Counted from the first letter of the stretch, positions 50,128 to 59,169 are shown. The stretch is DNA of 64,000 nucleotides from Bacillota bacterium (GCA_023393165.1 JAEWMJ010000004.1:124001-188000); one strand, 5' to 3'. The notes: a model not told the origin generated them from the letters alone. Numbers and translations are program-made.

Positions 50128-52011
50128 TCACCAGCTTCCGCCGCCGCCCCCGCCGAAGCCGCCGCCCGAAAATCCGCCGCCTGAAAACCCGCTGCCGCCG
50201 CCAAATCCGCCGGAATTAGTATTGGGCCGGGAGAGCATCGCTGTCTGCGTGTGAAGCATGGAACTCATGAGCATGCTTGTAAAGAATATAGAATTGAATG
50301 AACCGTATCCGTAACCGTAATACCAGTTCGGCGGCTCTATCGCGATTTTTTCGAATTGTTTGGACCATTTATCCGTTACGCCCAGCACATATGCATAAGG
50401 CAATATGTTGTAAAAATACTGGGGGTTTTCGTCCACAAGCATTTTCAGTTTTTCCAGTTCGGTGGTTTGTATGAAATTCTTAAGGCCCATTATCCTGCCG
50501 GCCCATTCGGCGCCTTTATCCGTCCAGCACCTGAAATTGGGCGCTACAAACGTCAAAATCAACGCAACCGCCGCAGGCAGAAATGCATATATACCGAACA
50601 CTTCCAGCGACAGCACCACAACGATCAGGTAAAACACGGATGTGCCTATTGCCCAGCCAATCAGCCTGCCTACCTTTGTGGAACGTTTTGCCGATAGCCA
50701 GGTTTCAAAGCTCTTTATATACAGCGCAATCAACGCACTGCCAATTCCCAGTACCACGGCGCCTACAATAACGGCGACCAGCACGTCAAACGTCTGCTGG
50801 TATGCGTTCAGATAAGTGAGTATTGCCATGGGCAGCGATGCGAGAAATGCCGTCAGGTTTTGCATGGAAACCGAACGCCTGGTGAAAACGAGATTATCCT
50901 TGCTTTGATATTTCTGGCGCACCATTTGTTTTGCAGCCGCTATAGTATCATAAAATTTATATTGCAGCTGGGTAATGGACGTTTTATCCTTTCCGGCGAA
51001 CATTTCTTCGAACATTATTCTTTCGTATTCGTTTGCCGTCGCGGGCAGGTCCTTAACCTTGACGAACGTCATATTTTTGTCTTTATCCGGTTGGTGAATT
51101 TCCATGTAGCCTTTGTCAGCCCAGTAAATCAACAGAGAAACAATGTCCTTGTCTTCCACCAGACCGTCTATTACATATCCAACGTCCGCGGATGTCATCC
51201 CCTCAGGCGGGTAGAATTCAACTGTCTGCACCGGTTTTTTCTTACGAATGAATATTGCCGCCAAAAGGAGCCCTATCCCCAGCAACACCAGGGATACGGT
51301 TACCAAGACACCGACCGGCCCGGTATTCTGCCGCGCGCCTGCGTAATAGCCGTTTGGAAGCTCAAGCCTCATGGTAAAGCCTTCATATGGAGAAAGCGTT
51401 TGATTAACCTTGCCGGTAATCACATTGCCTTCTATCTTGTACTCAACGTTTGTATAACCGGACATGCCCTGGCTTCCCAACGAGAAACCTAATTTACCCT
51501 TATCAAATTCCTTGGGCATTGTTACGGTAAACGTCACATTGTCTATCGTTACGGGCCACTGCGTTCCTATGAGATCATAATAAAACTCGTCGAACGTATC
51601 ATACCCGTCGTCCCCAGGATCGTAGGTATATTGAAGCGTATACTTCTGCACTCCAGTTACCGTTACGTCCGGATCGCCAAGGCGTATGTCATAGTACCCG
51701 TCCGATGTCCCGGCGCTTACTCCGGTATTCGCTTTGATGTCCGAAACAAGCACGCGATAGGTGGATTCTTCATATTCTTCATTGTTGATCAATCTTTGAG
51801 CAATAACCTTTTGCGGGATCAACCTCTCTATCCCGTGGTGGCTTTCATAAAAATCGGCCGTGATGTTTTCCGTTACATTGTAGGTATTGTTTCCGTTCAC
51901 CTGTACGTTTATATCATAGGATGTGATAGTAAAGCCGCCGCCTGCCGCAAAAGCAAAGCTTGGAAATAAAAATACGCATAAAACCGCTATAATCAGGAGT
52001 AACTTCTTCAT
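50128..52011 (-). CDS. DUF2207 membrane protein
   Basis: 627 residues from the ATG at 52011 (MKKLLLIIAVLCVFLFP), with GGAGA 8 bases upstream. A signal peptide ends near SFAFA. An extracytoplasmic beta-rich domain (about 25-225: YDINVQVNGNNTYNVTENI, GIERLIPQ, LQYTYDPGDDGYDTFDEFYYDLIG-type) is typical of DUF2207. A membrane segment at about 235-258 follows, then a cytoplasmic region, two more membrane pairs, and a Gly/Phe/Ser-rich tail of about 25 residues. It is paired with lemA, as is common in Bacillota. Function is unknown. Confidence 0.85.
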   Translation of the reverse strand: MKKLLLIIAVLCVFLFPSFAFAAGGGFTITSYDINVQVNGNNTYNVTENITADFYESHHGIERLIPQKVIAQRLINNEEYEESTYRVLVSDIKANTGVSAGTSDGYYDIRLGDPDVTVTGVQKYTLQYTYDPGDDGYDTFDEFYYDLIGTQWPVTIDNVTFTVTMPKEFDKGKLGFSLGSQGMSGYTNVEYKIEGNVITGKVNQTLSPYEGFTMRLELPNGYYAGARQNTGPVGVLVTVSLVLLGIGLLLAAIFIRKKKPVQTVEFYPPEGMTSADVGYVIDGLVEDKDIVSLLIYWADKGYMEIHQPDKDKNMTFVKVKDLPATANEYERIMFEEMFAGKDKTSITQLQYKFYDTIAAAKQMVRQKYQSKDNLVFTRRSVSMQNLTAFLASLPMAILTYLNAYQQTFDVLVAVIVGAVVLGIGSALIALYIKSFETWLSAKRSTKVGRLIGWAIGTSVFYLIVVVLSLEVFGIYAFLPAAVALILTFVAPNFRCWTDKGAEWAGRIMGLKNFIQTTELEKLKMLVDENPQYFYNILPYAYVLGVTDKWSKQFEKIAIEPPNWYYGYGYGSFNSIFFTSMLMSSMLHTQTAMLSRPNTNSGGFGGGSGFSGGGFSGGGFGGGGGGSW

Positions 52012-52078
52012 CTTTTCAGTCTCCATTGTTCTGGAATTAATTGTCCTAAAATATCCGTTCTAAGGTAATTTGCACAAA

Positions 52079-52120
52079 ACAAGCCCCTTTATTCCATGCA
52101 AAGAAACAAAAGGGGCTTGT
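52079..52120 (-). terminator. Hairpin between lemA and the DUF2207 gene
   Basis: ACAAGCCCCTTT and AAAGGGGCTTGT arms (12 bp) with an 18-base loop and TTTTG on the minus-strand 3' side, 4 bases after the lemA stop. It may reduce readthrough into the downstream gene. Confidence 0.6.
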
Positions 52121-52123
52121 TGT

Positions 52124-52687
52124 TTAAAATTTAACTTGAACGTTCTGGCGCTCTGCTTCATTTGACGTCTCAAACATCGGCTGTTTTTCAAATTTAAAGT
52201 GGCTCGCAATCAAATTTGTAGGGAATGTAAGCAGTTTGGTGTTGAACATCTTTACATTTGCGTTGTAGAACTTGCGCGCATTTGCAAGATCGGTTTCAAC
52301 CTGCTGCAGCTGTCCCTGTAAATTCAGAAAGCTGGTATCCGCTTTTAAATTCGGATACGCTTCAGACACCGCAAAGAGACTGCGCAGCGTATTTGTCAGA
52401 ACATTCTCGTTCTCGAGCCGCTCTTCCGTTGTTTCCGAACCTGCCACGCTGTTGCGTGCCGAAATCACCCGGTCAAGGGTTTCTTTCTCATGCGCCGCAT
52501 AACCTTTTACGGTTTCCACAAGATTCGGTATCAAATCAAAACGTTTTTTCAGATATACGTCAATCGTTGCAAAAGCTTCTTCAATATTGTTTTTCATCTT
52601 TATGAAACTGTTATATGCTGCAATGTACCACAGCACAATAATAACAACCACTGCGACCACAACGCCCAAAACGATATAACCTGCCAT
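52124..52687 (-). CDS. lemA: LemA family protein
   Basis: 187 residues. An N-terminal membrane segment (about 4-25) is followed by a helical domain with the family core YNSFIKMKNNIEEAFATIDVYLKKRFDLIPNLVETVKGY-type sequence, SEAYPNLKADTSFLNLQGQL and ARKFYNANVKMFNTKLLTFPTNLIA-type end. The biochemical role of LemA is unknown. It is upstream of the DUF2207 gene, with a hairpin between. Divergent from the EamA exporter gene. Confidence 0.92.
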   Translation of the reverse strand: MAGYIVLGVVVAVVVIIVLWYIAAYNSFIKMKNNIEEAFATIDVYLKKRFDLIPNLVETVKGYAAHEKETLDRVISARNSVAGSETTEERLENENVLTNTLRSLFAVSEAYPNLKADTSFLNLQGQLQQVETDLANARKFYNANVKMFNTKLLTFPTNLIASHFKFEKQPMFETSNEAERQNVQVKF

Positions 52688-52879
52688 GACAGTCCAACCT
52701 TTCTATAACTAATTATTTTCATTTTATTATTAGTTTAACTTATTGTAGCATAGGTTATGAGCCAAAACAACAACACCGCTTTAAAATCTTTACGGCAGCG
52801 CCCGTACAAAAAAATGTATAAACATGCATATATTTTGAGTTAGTTTTAAAAACCTATGGCATTTGATTCTCCCCTGTGC

Positions 52880-52885
52880 TATAAT
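52880..52885 (+). promoter_or_regulatory. Extended -10 promoter of the EamA transporter gene
   Basis: TGCTATAAT (TATAAT at 52880-52885) on the plus strand, about 38 bases before the start codon. The 236-base divergent region to lemA shows nothing else clear. Confidence 0.45.
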
Positions 52886-52923
52886 TCCTTGATAAATGTG
52901 TATTAAAAATTGGAGGGAATTTT

Positions 52924-53838
52924 TTGAATCAATCATCTACGATAAAATATAGCCTGATGCTTCTGCTCGTGACCATCTGCTGGGGTTCAGGGTTTATTGT
53001 TGTATCCATCGGCCTTGACTGCGGCCTGTCGCCTAGCCTTCTGACCACCCTCCGAATGGCGTTTGCTTGCGCTATTATGTTCCCCATATTTCACAAAACC
53101 ATACTCAAGTCTACAAAAAGCGAACTGAAACATGGCGTTATCGCAGGTTTCCTGCTGTTTATGGGCTTTTTGCTGCAAACAATGGGGATGCAGTACACTA
53201 TCATATCCAACAGCGCTTTTTTAACCACAACCAACGTGATCATGGTTCCTTTTATCAGTTGGCTTATATTGAGAAAGCGCCCCAAAACACGGATATTTTT
53301 TTCCATTGCTCTTGGGTTTATCGGCGTCAGCATACTGACCCGCGCATACGATACAAACATCAATTTCAATCTGGGAGATATCCTCTGTCTGCTTTCGGCA
53401 GTATGCTTCGCACTCCAGATCGCTTATACGGAATTTGCGGTTAAAAAAGTAAATGCGGACTCGTTTACATTTATCCAGCTTGCATCCACCGCTGTATTTT
53501 CATGTATTTATCTGCTGATTTTTGACAATGGTTCTCTAAGCCGGATAACAAACATTCCCGGCGGACTGCTGGCCTCCGTTTATCTGGGCGCAACATGCAC
53601 TTTCTTTGCGTTCTGGGCCCAATCCGTATCTCAGAAGCATATGTCATCTTCCAAAGCTGCGCTGATCCTTTCCATGGAAGCGGTCTTCGCCAGCATCTTC
53701 TCCGTTCTGCTGGGATATGAAAATCTTGAACTTACCCTTATCGCCGGCGGCGGAATCATCATGGCTTCCATTATACTGCTTGAAATAAACAACAAGATCG
53801 CCGCCAAACGAAAGGTTCAGATCAAAGAATCTATATAA
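52924..53838 (+). CDS. EamA/DMT-family transporter
   Basis: 304 residues beginning with TTG at 52924, preceded by GGAGGGAATTTT; no ATG lies nearby in frame. Ten membrane segments in two EamA repeats are seen: LLLVTICWGSGFIVVSIGLD in the first half, ILCLLSAVCFALQIAYTEFAV in the second, and KAALILSMEAVFASIFSVLLGYE near the end. Drug/metabolite exporters of this family carry amino acids or other metabolites; the substrate is not evident. Confidence 0.9.
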   Translation: MNQSSTIKYSLMLLLVTICWGSGFIVVSIGLDCGLSPSLLTTLRMAFACAIMFPIFHKTILKSTKSELKHGVIAGFLLFMGFLLQTMGMQYTIISNSAFLTTTNVIMVPFISWLILRKRPKTRIFFSIALGFIGVSILTRAYDTNINFNLGDILCLLSAVCFALQIAYTEFAVKKVNADSFTFIQLASTAVFSCIYLLIFDNGSLSRITNIPGGLLASVYLGATCTFFAFWAQSVSQKHMSSSKAALILSMEAVFASIFSVLLGYENLELTLIAGGGIIMASIILLEINNKIAAKRKVQIKESI

Positions 53839-53848
53839 ATTAAACTAA

Positions 53849-53872
53849 CGCCTTTCTTATTAAAGAAAGGCG
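53849..53872. terminator. Hairpin after the EamA gene
   Basis: CGCCTTTCTT and AAGAAAGGCG type arms form a near-perfect stem 11 bases after the stop codon. No long T-run follows, so termination strength is unclear. Confidence 0.5.
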
Positions 53873-53917
53873 CCGCGAAAGAAAATAATAACCGTAATAT
53901 TTTGATTTTCTTTAGGT

Positions 53918-53949
53918 ATACCCTTTCTTTTTTCCAAAAGAAAGGGTAT
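53918..53949. terminator. Hairpin between the EamA gene and cinA
   Basis: ATACCCTTTCTTTT and AAAAGAAAGGGTAT arms with a 4-base loop; it ends 9 bases before the cinA stop. It is related in sequence to the hairpins at 43505 and 57814. Confidence 0.6.
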
Positions 53950-53958
53950 TATTCTTTG

Positions 53959-55218
53959 TTAATATTTTTTTGCTGCTTTTAATATGCAGTGCAGCGCGTT
54001 CAGGGCAGCATTGTAGCGGATAAAGTCGCGCTCGTTCCGATAACCGCGGCTTAGAGTTAGTTTTACGGTTTCTGTCAGGTTTTTGCTGTCTATACCGATG
54101 TACACAAGTCCTACGGGCTTTTCTTCGGTTCCACCGCCGGGTCCCGCAATACCGGTGACAGAAACGCCGATATCCGCGCCGGATATCCTGCGCACGCCCG
54201 CAGCCATTTCACCAGCCGTCTCCGGCGATACCGCGCCGTATTTTTCCAGCGTTTCTTTTTTTACGCCAAGGATCTGCATCTTCATTTCGTTTGCGTATGT
54301 GCACACGCCGCATCCGAACACTTCGGAAGAACCGTCCACCTCGGTGATCATTTTTGATATCCATCCGCCCGTACAGCTTTCGGCTGTCGCGGCCGTGAGG
54401 TCCTTTTCTTTCAGCATGCGCACGACAGCAGTCTGCAGGTTGTCCACATCTATCCCATAGATATATTTATCAAGTATTCCCCGTATCTTTTCGATCACAG
54501 GTTCTATCATCTTTTCGGCTTTTTCTTTGTCATTTGCGCTTGCCGTTACCCGCAGATACATTTCGCCGGTTTTCGCATAGGGCGCAATGGTTGGGTTCTC
54601 CATGGAAAGCATGTAATCGTGCAGCATGTCTTCCACCGCGGATTCTCCTATGCCAAAAATATGTATGTTTTTAGAAACCAAAACCTTCTTTGATTCTTTT
54701 GCCAGATAAGGGATCACCTGTTCGTCAAACATTGGAACCATTTCACGGGGCGGTCCGGGCATCAGTATTGCCGTTTTTTGACCGCCAGATACCGCAAGGC
54801 CCGGCGCAGTGCCGTTGTTATTGTGAAAAACGACTGCTCCTTTGGGCATATACGCCTGCTTGATATTATTAGGAGTCATTTCTCTGCCGCTACCCTTGTT
54901 GAAGTTTTTAAACACCTCCACAAGGTGGTCGTAAGAGGGTTGATGCATTTCCATTTCAAGTCCGAAATATTCCGCGACCGTTTCCTTGGTCAGATCGTCG
55001 TATGTGGGTCCGAGCCCCCCCGTCATAACGATCAGGTCGCTCCGTTCAAAAGACTGGCGGATCGCTTCCCGAAGCCGGTCCGGGTTGTCTCCCACTACGG
55101 ACTGGTAATACAGGTTGACGCCTATTGCCGCCAGCCCTTTTGCAATATGAGCCGCGTTGGTATTCACCACGTCGCCCAGCAATAATTCCGTTCCCACACA
55201 TAAAATTTCTGCCGTCAT
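53959..55218 (-). CDS. cinA: CinA: competence/damage-inducible protein with nicotinamide-nucleotide amidase domain
   Basis: 419 residues. The N-terminal MoaB/MogA-like domain has AEILCVGTELLLGDVVNTNA and LIVMTGGLGPTYDDLTKE. The C-terminal PncC domain has ATAAESCTGGWISKMITEVDGSS and VGVSVTGIAGPGGGTEEKPVGLVYIGI-type sequence. It recycles NMN to NaMN and is also linked to competence. GT-2 gene lies just upstream with a 5-base gap. Confidence 0.95.
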   Translation of the reverse strand: MTAEILCVGTELLLGDVVNTNAAHIAKGLAAIGVNLYYQSVVGDNPDRLREAIRQSFERSDLIVMTGGLGPTYDDLTKETVAEYFGLEMEMHQPSYDHLVEVFKNFNKGSGREMTPNNIKQAYMPKGAVVFHNNNGTAPGLAVSGGQKTAILMPGPPREMVPMFDEQVIPYLAKESKKVLVSKNIHIFGIGESAVEDMLHDYMLSMENPTIAPYAKTGEMYLRVTASANDKEKAEKMIEPVIEKIRGILDKYIYGIDVDNLQTAVVRMLKEKDLTAATAESCTGGWISKMITEVDGSSEVFGCGVCTYANEMKMQILGVKKETLEKYGAVSPETAGEMAAGVRRISGADIGVSVTGIAGPGGGTEEKPVGLVYIGIDSKNLTETVKLTLSRGYRNERDFIRYNAALNALHCILKAAKKY

Positions 55219-55223
55219 TTTAT

Positions 55224-56150
55224 CTACCCCAAAATAAATTGTCCTATTATACGGACGAGTCCTTTTTTAAAAAAATCATATCTGATCATTCTGCCCCATT
55301 TTTGTAGTTTATTCAAAAAAATAAACTCGGCATATACCCGAACGATCTTTTCAGTTTCAGCCGGAAGCTCTCCCTTGTATGTTTCGTAAAATTCGCCCGC
55401 CTGGAGATACGTGTCGCTGATCCTTTTTCGCAGCATATCCCTGTTGGAGAGGCTGTCAGCCACATATCCGGCGGTGGCGACATTTTTTGCACCTACCTGG
55501 TTTTCTCCGTGCTGACGGTACTTAATCGTGGATTTGTCCAGAAAACCGATCCTGCCAAATCCGGATGCAATCAGCGCAAGCCACCAGTCATGCATTATAA
55601 CGTTTTCGATATTTTTATACTTCACCTTTTTTAAGAGCGCAGCATTTACCATTACCGTGCACCCTGTCACATGGTTTTGTACAAGTATTCTGTTTATCCG
55701 CGTAAACGTTTTGCTTAAATGCTGCACTTGCATCATGGAAGGAGCCACCGTATTGAGGTTTTCGTCCACAACCTCCAGATCCGTATGAACCAGCAGGGGC
55801 GTTTCACTTCCATATTTTGATTCCATCTCATGCATGCGTTTAAGCGTATCTTCCACCTTGTTTGGATACCAAAAGTCGTCATGGTCTGCAAACAGGACGT
55901 ATTCTGCATTAGCATACCCAGCAAGATTGAAAAAATTCTGTTTTGCTCCTCCCAGCGGGCTGCCGTTATCCAGAATCTCAATGTACGGATGCCGGCCGGC
56001 ATAATCCCGCAGAATCGCGCAGGTACTGTCTGTCGATCCGTCGTCGCTTATAAGGATACGGATATCAAGGTATGTTTGTCCAACCAGCGAATCCAGAAGT
56101 TCCCGCAGGTACTTTTCGCTGTTATGGGTGGCAAGCAGGATCTCTACCAT
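55224..56150 (-). CDS. Family 2 glycosyltransferase
   Basis: 308 residues. The GT-A fold is shown by VEILLATHNSEKYLRELLDSL, ILISDDGSTDSTCAILRDYA and the metal-binding ADHDDFWYPNKVE. MHDWWLALIASGFG and KYRQHGENQVG are seen in rhamnosyltransferase-like GT2 enzymes, which suggests cell-surface polysaccharide synthesis. No membrane segment is obvious. The acceptor is unknown. It sits between purB and cinA with no other glycan genes nearby. Confidence 0.88.
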   Translation of the reverse strand: MVEILLATHNSEKYLRELLDSLVGQTYLDIRILISDDGSTDSTCAILRDYAGRHPYIEILDNGSPLGGAKQNFFNLAGYANAEYVLFADHDDFWYPNKVEDTLKRMHEMESKYGSETPLLVHTDLEVVDENLNTVAPSMMQVQHLSKTFTRINRILVQNHVTGCTVMVNAALLKKVKYKNIENVIMHDWWLALIASGFGRIGFLDKSTIKYRQHGENQVGAKNVATAGYVADSLSNRDMLRKRISDTYLQAGEFYETYKGELPAETEKIVRVYAEFIFLNKLQKWGRMIRYDFFKKGLVRIIGQFILG

Positions 56151-56197
56151 ATATATCCTCCAAAATCTCTATCTACTTGTTCATACCCTAACCTTCT

Positions 56198-56302
56198 TAT
56201 AATCATCCGCGTCAACTTCCCATATGAAGTTGTACACGGATACCTTCAGCAAGGGGGTGGCAGCGAAGCGTCGGACGGGGGAAAGGTTCCCCCGCCGAGT
56301 TA
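56198..56302 (-). repeat. Palindromic repeat element abutting the purB stop (copy A)
   Basis: The minus-strand element starts with AACTCGGCGGGG one base after the purB stop. It has a GGGGGAA/TTTCCCCC hairpin and ends in a long imperfect palindrome (56205-56241: ATCCGCGT...ACACGGAT around AACTTC/GAAGTT). Copy B at 63848-63932 shares both ends. No protein is encoded. Confidence 0.7.
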
Positions 56303-57733
56303 TTATACGTTTACTTCGCCTTTCAGGTTCAGTACGCCTTCGTATTGATTCAATACGGGCGCAACTTCTCCGGCGATAAAGTCGTCAACCTGGATATCGG
56401 CCATTCCGATAAACTTTTTCGGATCCATAATGGAATCGATTTCTTCAGGAGACAACTGGAAATCATTATCCGATTTTATCAGATCGATCAGATTATTTGA
56501 AAGTCCCTCTGCTTTTACGCGTTTTGCGGCCTGCATTGAATATATCCGGATCTTCTCATGAAGTTCCTGCCTGTCTCCGCCGCGCAGCACAGCCTGCATC
56601 AGTATCGTTTCGGTCGCCATAAACGGCAGTTCTTCCGCAAGATGTTTCTGTATGATTTTTTCGTAAACAACCATTCCGTCCGTAACGTTCATATAGATAT
56701 TCAAAAGCGCGTCCACCGCAAGAAATGCCTGTGGTATGGAAAGCCGCCTGTTTGCCGAGTCGTCCAACGTACGCTCAAACCACTGCGTGGAAGCCGTCAC
56801 GGCCGGGCTGGAGGCCAGTGAAAGAACAAACCTGGCAAGGGAAGACATGCGCTCGGAACGCATCGGATTGCGCTTGTATGCCATTGCAGAAGACCCGATC
56901 TGGTTCTTTTCAAAGGGTTCTTCCATTTCTTTTAAGTTTTGCAGCAGCCGCATATCATTTGAGAATTTGTATATGCTTGTTGCTATGCAGGACAGCAGGT
57001 TTAAAACCAGCGCGTCGAATTTCCTGGGGTAAGTTTGTCCGGTAACCGCGTAGAATTTCTCATAGCCCAGTTTTTTGCATACCAGTTTTTCCAGCCCGCG
57101 CACCTTTTCGGCGTCGTTATTGAACAGTGTATAAAAACTAGCCTGCGTACCCGTTGTGCCCTTTACTCCGCGCAGCTTGATCTGTGTCTTTATAAAACCG
57201 ATCTGCTCCAGGTCCATCAGAAGGTCCTGTATCCAGAGCGTGGCCCTTTTACCGACTGTAGTGAGCTGAGCAGGCTGGAAGTGTGTAAATCCAAGCGTGG
57301 GCACATCCCTGTATTTTTGCGCAAAGCGCGTTAAATTCGCGATGACGTTGACAAGCTCCGTTTCCACCAGCGAGACCGCCTGATCCATCGCAATGACGTC
57401 CGCATTGTCCCCCACGTAGCAGCTGGTAGCTCCCAAATGGATGATGCCCTTTGCAGCGGGACACTGCTCGCCGTAGGCGTAAACATGACTCATCACGTCG
57501 TGCCGCACGACCTTTTCACGCGCCTCCGCCACTTCGTAGTTGATATCTTCCGCATGGGCTTTCAACTCCGCGATCTGCTCGTCTGTGATGGGAAGTCCCA
57601 GTTCCTTCTCCGCCTCTGCAAGAGCGATCCACAGCTTGCGCCAGGTTTTGAATTTAAAATCGTCCGAAAAAAGATGCGACATCTGTTTGCTTGCATATCT
57701 CGTGATAAGCGGGTTCTCGTAAGCGTCTCTCAT
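56303..57733 (-). CDS. purB: Adenylosuccinate lyase (PurB)
   Basis: 476 residues from the ATG at 57733 (MRDAYENPLITRYASKQM), with AGGTGG upstream. It acts in purine synthesis, on SAICAR and adenylosuccinate. DVMSHVYAYGEQCPAAKGIIHLGATSCYV-type sequence has the catalytic histidine, and TLGFTHFQPAQLTTVGKR is the second conserved block. The signature SSAMAYKRNPMRSERMSSLAR is intact. It is monocistronic; other pur genes are not in the window. Confidence 0.96.
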   Translation of the reverse strand: MRDAYENPLITRYASKQMSHLFSDDFKFKTWRKLWIALAEAEKELGLPITDEQIAELKAHAEDINYEVAEAREKVVRHDVMSHVYAYGEQCPAAKGIIHLGATSCYVGDNADVIAMDQAVSLVETELVNVIANLTRFAQKYRDVPTLGFTHFQPAQLTTVGKRATLWIQDLLMDLEQIGFIKTQIKLRGVKGTTGTQASFYTLFNNDAEKVRGLEKLVCKKLGYEKFYAVTGQTYPRKFDALVLNLLSCIATSIYKFSNDMRLLQNLKEMEEPFEKNQIGSSAMAYKRNPMRSERMSSLARFVLSLASSPAVTASTQWFERTLDDSANRRLSIPQAFLAVDALLNIYMNVTDGMVVYEKIIQKHLAEELPFMATETILMQAVLRGGDRQELHEKIRIYSMQAAKRVKAEGLSNNLIDLIKSDNDFQLSPEEIDSIMDPKKFIGMADIQVDDFIAGEVAPVLNQYEGVLNLKGEVNV

Positions 57734-57813
57734 GTAAAATACCACCTATGTTTATTTATACATTAACATTTTATCCGTAAATACTTATTTTTACAAGAAA
57801 CTTGGTTCTTTTT

Positions 57814-57845
57814 CTTACCTTTTCTTTTAAAAAAGAAAAGGTAAG
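57814..57845. terminator. Long hairpin in the gap upstream of purB
   Basis: CTTACCTTTTCTTTT and AAAAGAAAAGGTAAG arms form a perfect 15-bp stem; flanking TTGGTTCTTTT and AAGAAAACCAA extend it. It belongs to the group of CCTTTTCTTTT hairpins. Confidence 0.6.
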
Positions 57846-57879
57846 ACCAAAAGAAAACCAAATATTTTAAATTATTTTT

Positions 57880-58081
57880 TAAAGAGCATGGGTAATGTTT
57901 TTTCTATACACAACCGAATACAACGTACCATTGAAATGATGTTACAAGGCAAATTGGGCAAGCATTGGAGAAAGCTTGGGGAGTTTGACCCTGAGCCCCT
58001 GCGGGCCGTTTTAAGGGGTTTATGGTGGGTGTCGGGAGGACGTAAAGGGGGAAATACGGAATCCCCCTTCCGTCCTCCTGA
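57880..58081 (-). repeat. Possible mobile or dispersed element in the purB-GNAT gap
   Basis: This part of the 539-base gap is GC-richer than its surroundings and ends in a long hairpin: TCGGGAGGACG and CGTCCTCCTGA arms (58032-58042, 58071-58081) around AAGGGGGA/TCCCCCTT. Open frames of about 67-70 codons exist on both strands (57888-58091 plus, 57872-58084 minus), but neither has a good ribosome binding site. The rest of the gap (58085-58272) is AT-rich with no feature seen. I read the block as a MITE-like or intergenic repeat rather than a gene. Confidence 0.4.
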
Positions 58082-58272
58082 CAAAAAATAAAAAAGACAG
58101 CCTAAACCTATTTTGCCTAACTAAAAGCTAAAATCATATAAAAAAATCAGCTGTTTATAACTTTCTTGTTTGTTATTTAGCATAATGAACGCTCTTTTTC
58201 TGATTGCATTCTAAATCCTGTTTTTATAAGAAATATACTTTTTAACCTTAGTGAAATTGGTAATAACCGCTT

Positions 58273-59031
58273 TTAAAATCCCGACTCGTCCAAAAACCGG
58301 TTGATTTTCTTTTCGGATAATATTTCATTTGTCAAAAATGAGCCGTTATGGAACAAACTGTAGGTCGTGAACGGCGAAGGCGCGTTTTTCGCCTGTTCTT
58401 TATTTTCCAATTTTAAAAGTTTGACAGACGCCCCTCTTTGCTTTGCAATCTCAGCAAATATTGACGCATATTTTTCCGTGTGCGGGCATTGGTTGGAGTA
58501 ATATAACACGGTTCCTTTTTCGGGAATGGACCCAAGTTTTGCGCATTCCTTAAAGCAGGGAACTTGGACGCCGGACACAAGCGGGAAATATAAAAGTTCA
58601 AAATAAGGCGCAGCCGTATCTGCGGTTAAAAAACCCTTATGTTTCAAATAACCGGGGTCTGAAAGGAAAGGCATCTTTTTGAGGGAAGAAAGTACAGTTA
58701 AACCCTTCTTACCTTTTTCTTTGGCGTCGGCTGTGCATTCTTCAAGAAGCTCGTTCGCATAACCTAGACCCTTAAACTGGCCGGATACCCAAAAGCAGTT
58801 GATATGCATGCAATTATCAGCCTCAATGGGACACCATGCGTTTTCCGCAGGTATATATTCTATAAATACTTTTCCCCGCGCGTCCAGTTTTTTGAATGCC
58901 AGGCCGTCGGCAAACCGCTCTTTCATCCATTCTTTTTTTGAAGCCGCACAGTTTTCCCCCTTTTTGTCTGATATGGCGCAACAGATATGCTCGGTATCAA
59001 TATTACCGGCAGTTACATCAATAATACTCAT
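58273..59031 (-). CDS. GNAT acetyltransferase with C-terminal YoaP-like domain
   Basis: 252 residues from the ATG at 59031 (MSIIDVTAGNIDTEHICC), with AAGGAG 6 bases upstream. The N-terminal GNAT part has INCFWVSGQFKGLGYANELLEECTADAKEKGKKGL-type acetyl-CoA loop. The C-terminal half is like YoaP, with YSNQCPHTEKYASI, AKQRGASVKLLKLENKEQAK and a final SPFTTYSLFHNGSFLTNEILS. The substrate is unknown. A strong palindrome overlaps its promoter. Confidence 0.85.
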   Translation of the reverse strand: MSIIDVTAGNIDTEHICCAISDKKGENCAASKKEWMKERFADGLAFKKLDARGKVFIEYIPAENAWCPIEADNCMHINCFWVSGQFKGLGYANELLEECTADAKEKGKKGLTVLSSLKKMPFLSDPGYLKHKGFLTADTAAPYFELLYFPLVSGVQVPCFKECAKLGSIPEKGTVLYYSNQCPHTEKYASIFAEIAKQRGASVKLLKLENKEQAKNAPSPFTTYSLFHNGSFLTNEILSEKKINRFLDESGF

Positions 59032-59062
59032 AAAAAACTCCTTTTTTATTTTATTGTATAAC

Positions 59063-59088
59063 ATTATATATGACATCATATGTCATAT
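59063..59088 (-). promoter_or_regulatory. Promoter with overlapping palindromic operator of the GNAT gene
   Basis: ATATGACAT and ATGTCATAT (59068-59076, 59080-59088) form a perfect 9-bp inverted repeat with a 3-base spacer. It touches a minus-strand -10 TATAAT (59063-59068). The -35 position is poor, so activation or repression by a dimeric regulator is likely. Confidence 0.5.
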
Positions 59089-59130
59089 TTAAAAAAATCA
59101 GAGTTTAGTTGGGGATTCTCATCGGCCTGA

Positions 59131-59158
59131 ACTAAAAAGAGCGGTTTATAACCGCTCT
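59131..59158 (-). terminator. Terminator of rny
   Basis: AGAGCGGT and ACCGCTCT arms, 5-base loop, followed by TTTTTAG on the minus strand, 11 bases after the rny stop. Confidence 0.8.
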
Positions 59159-59169
59159 CTTGTTATTTG

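Noticed and set aside
50860..51492. A 210-codon plus-strand frame opposite the DUF2207 gene
   Set aside because: Antisense shadow, His/Arg-rich, with no family signature. The minus-strand gene has a signal peptide and clear domain order.
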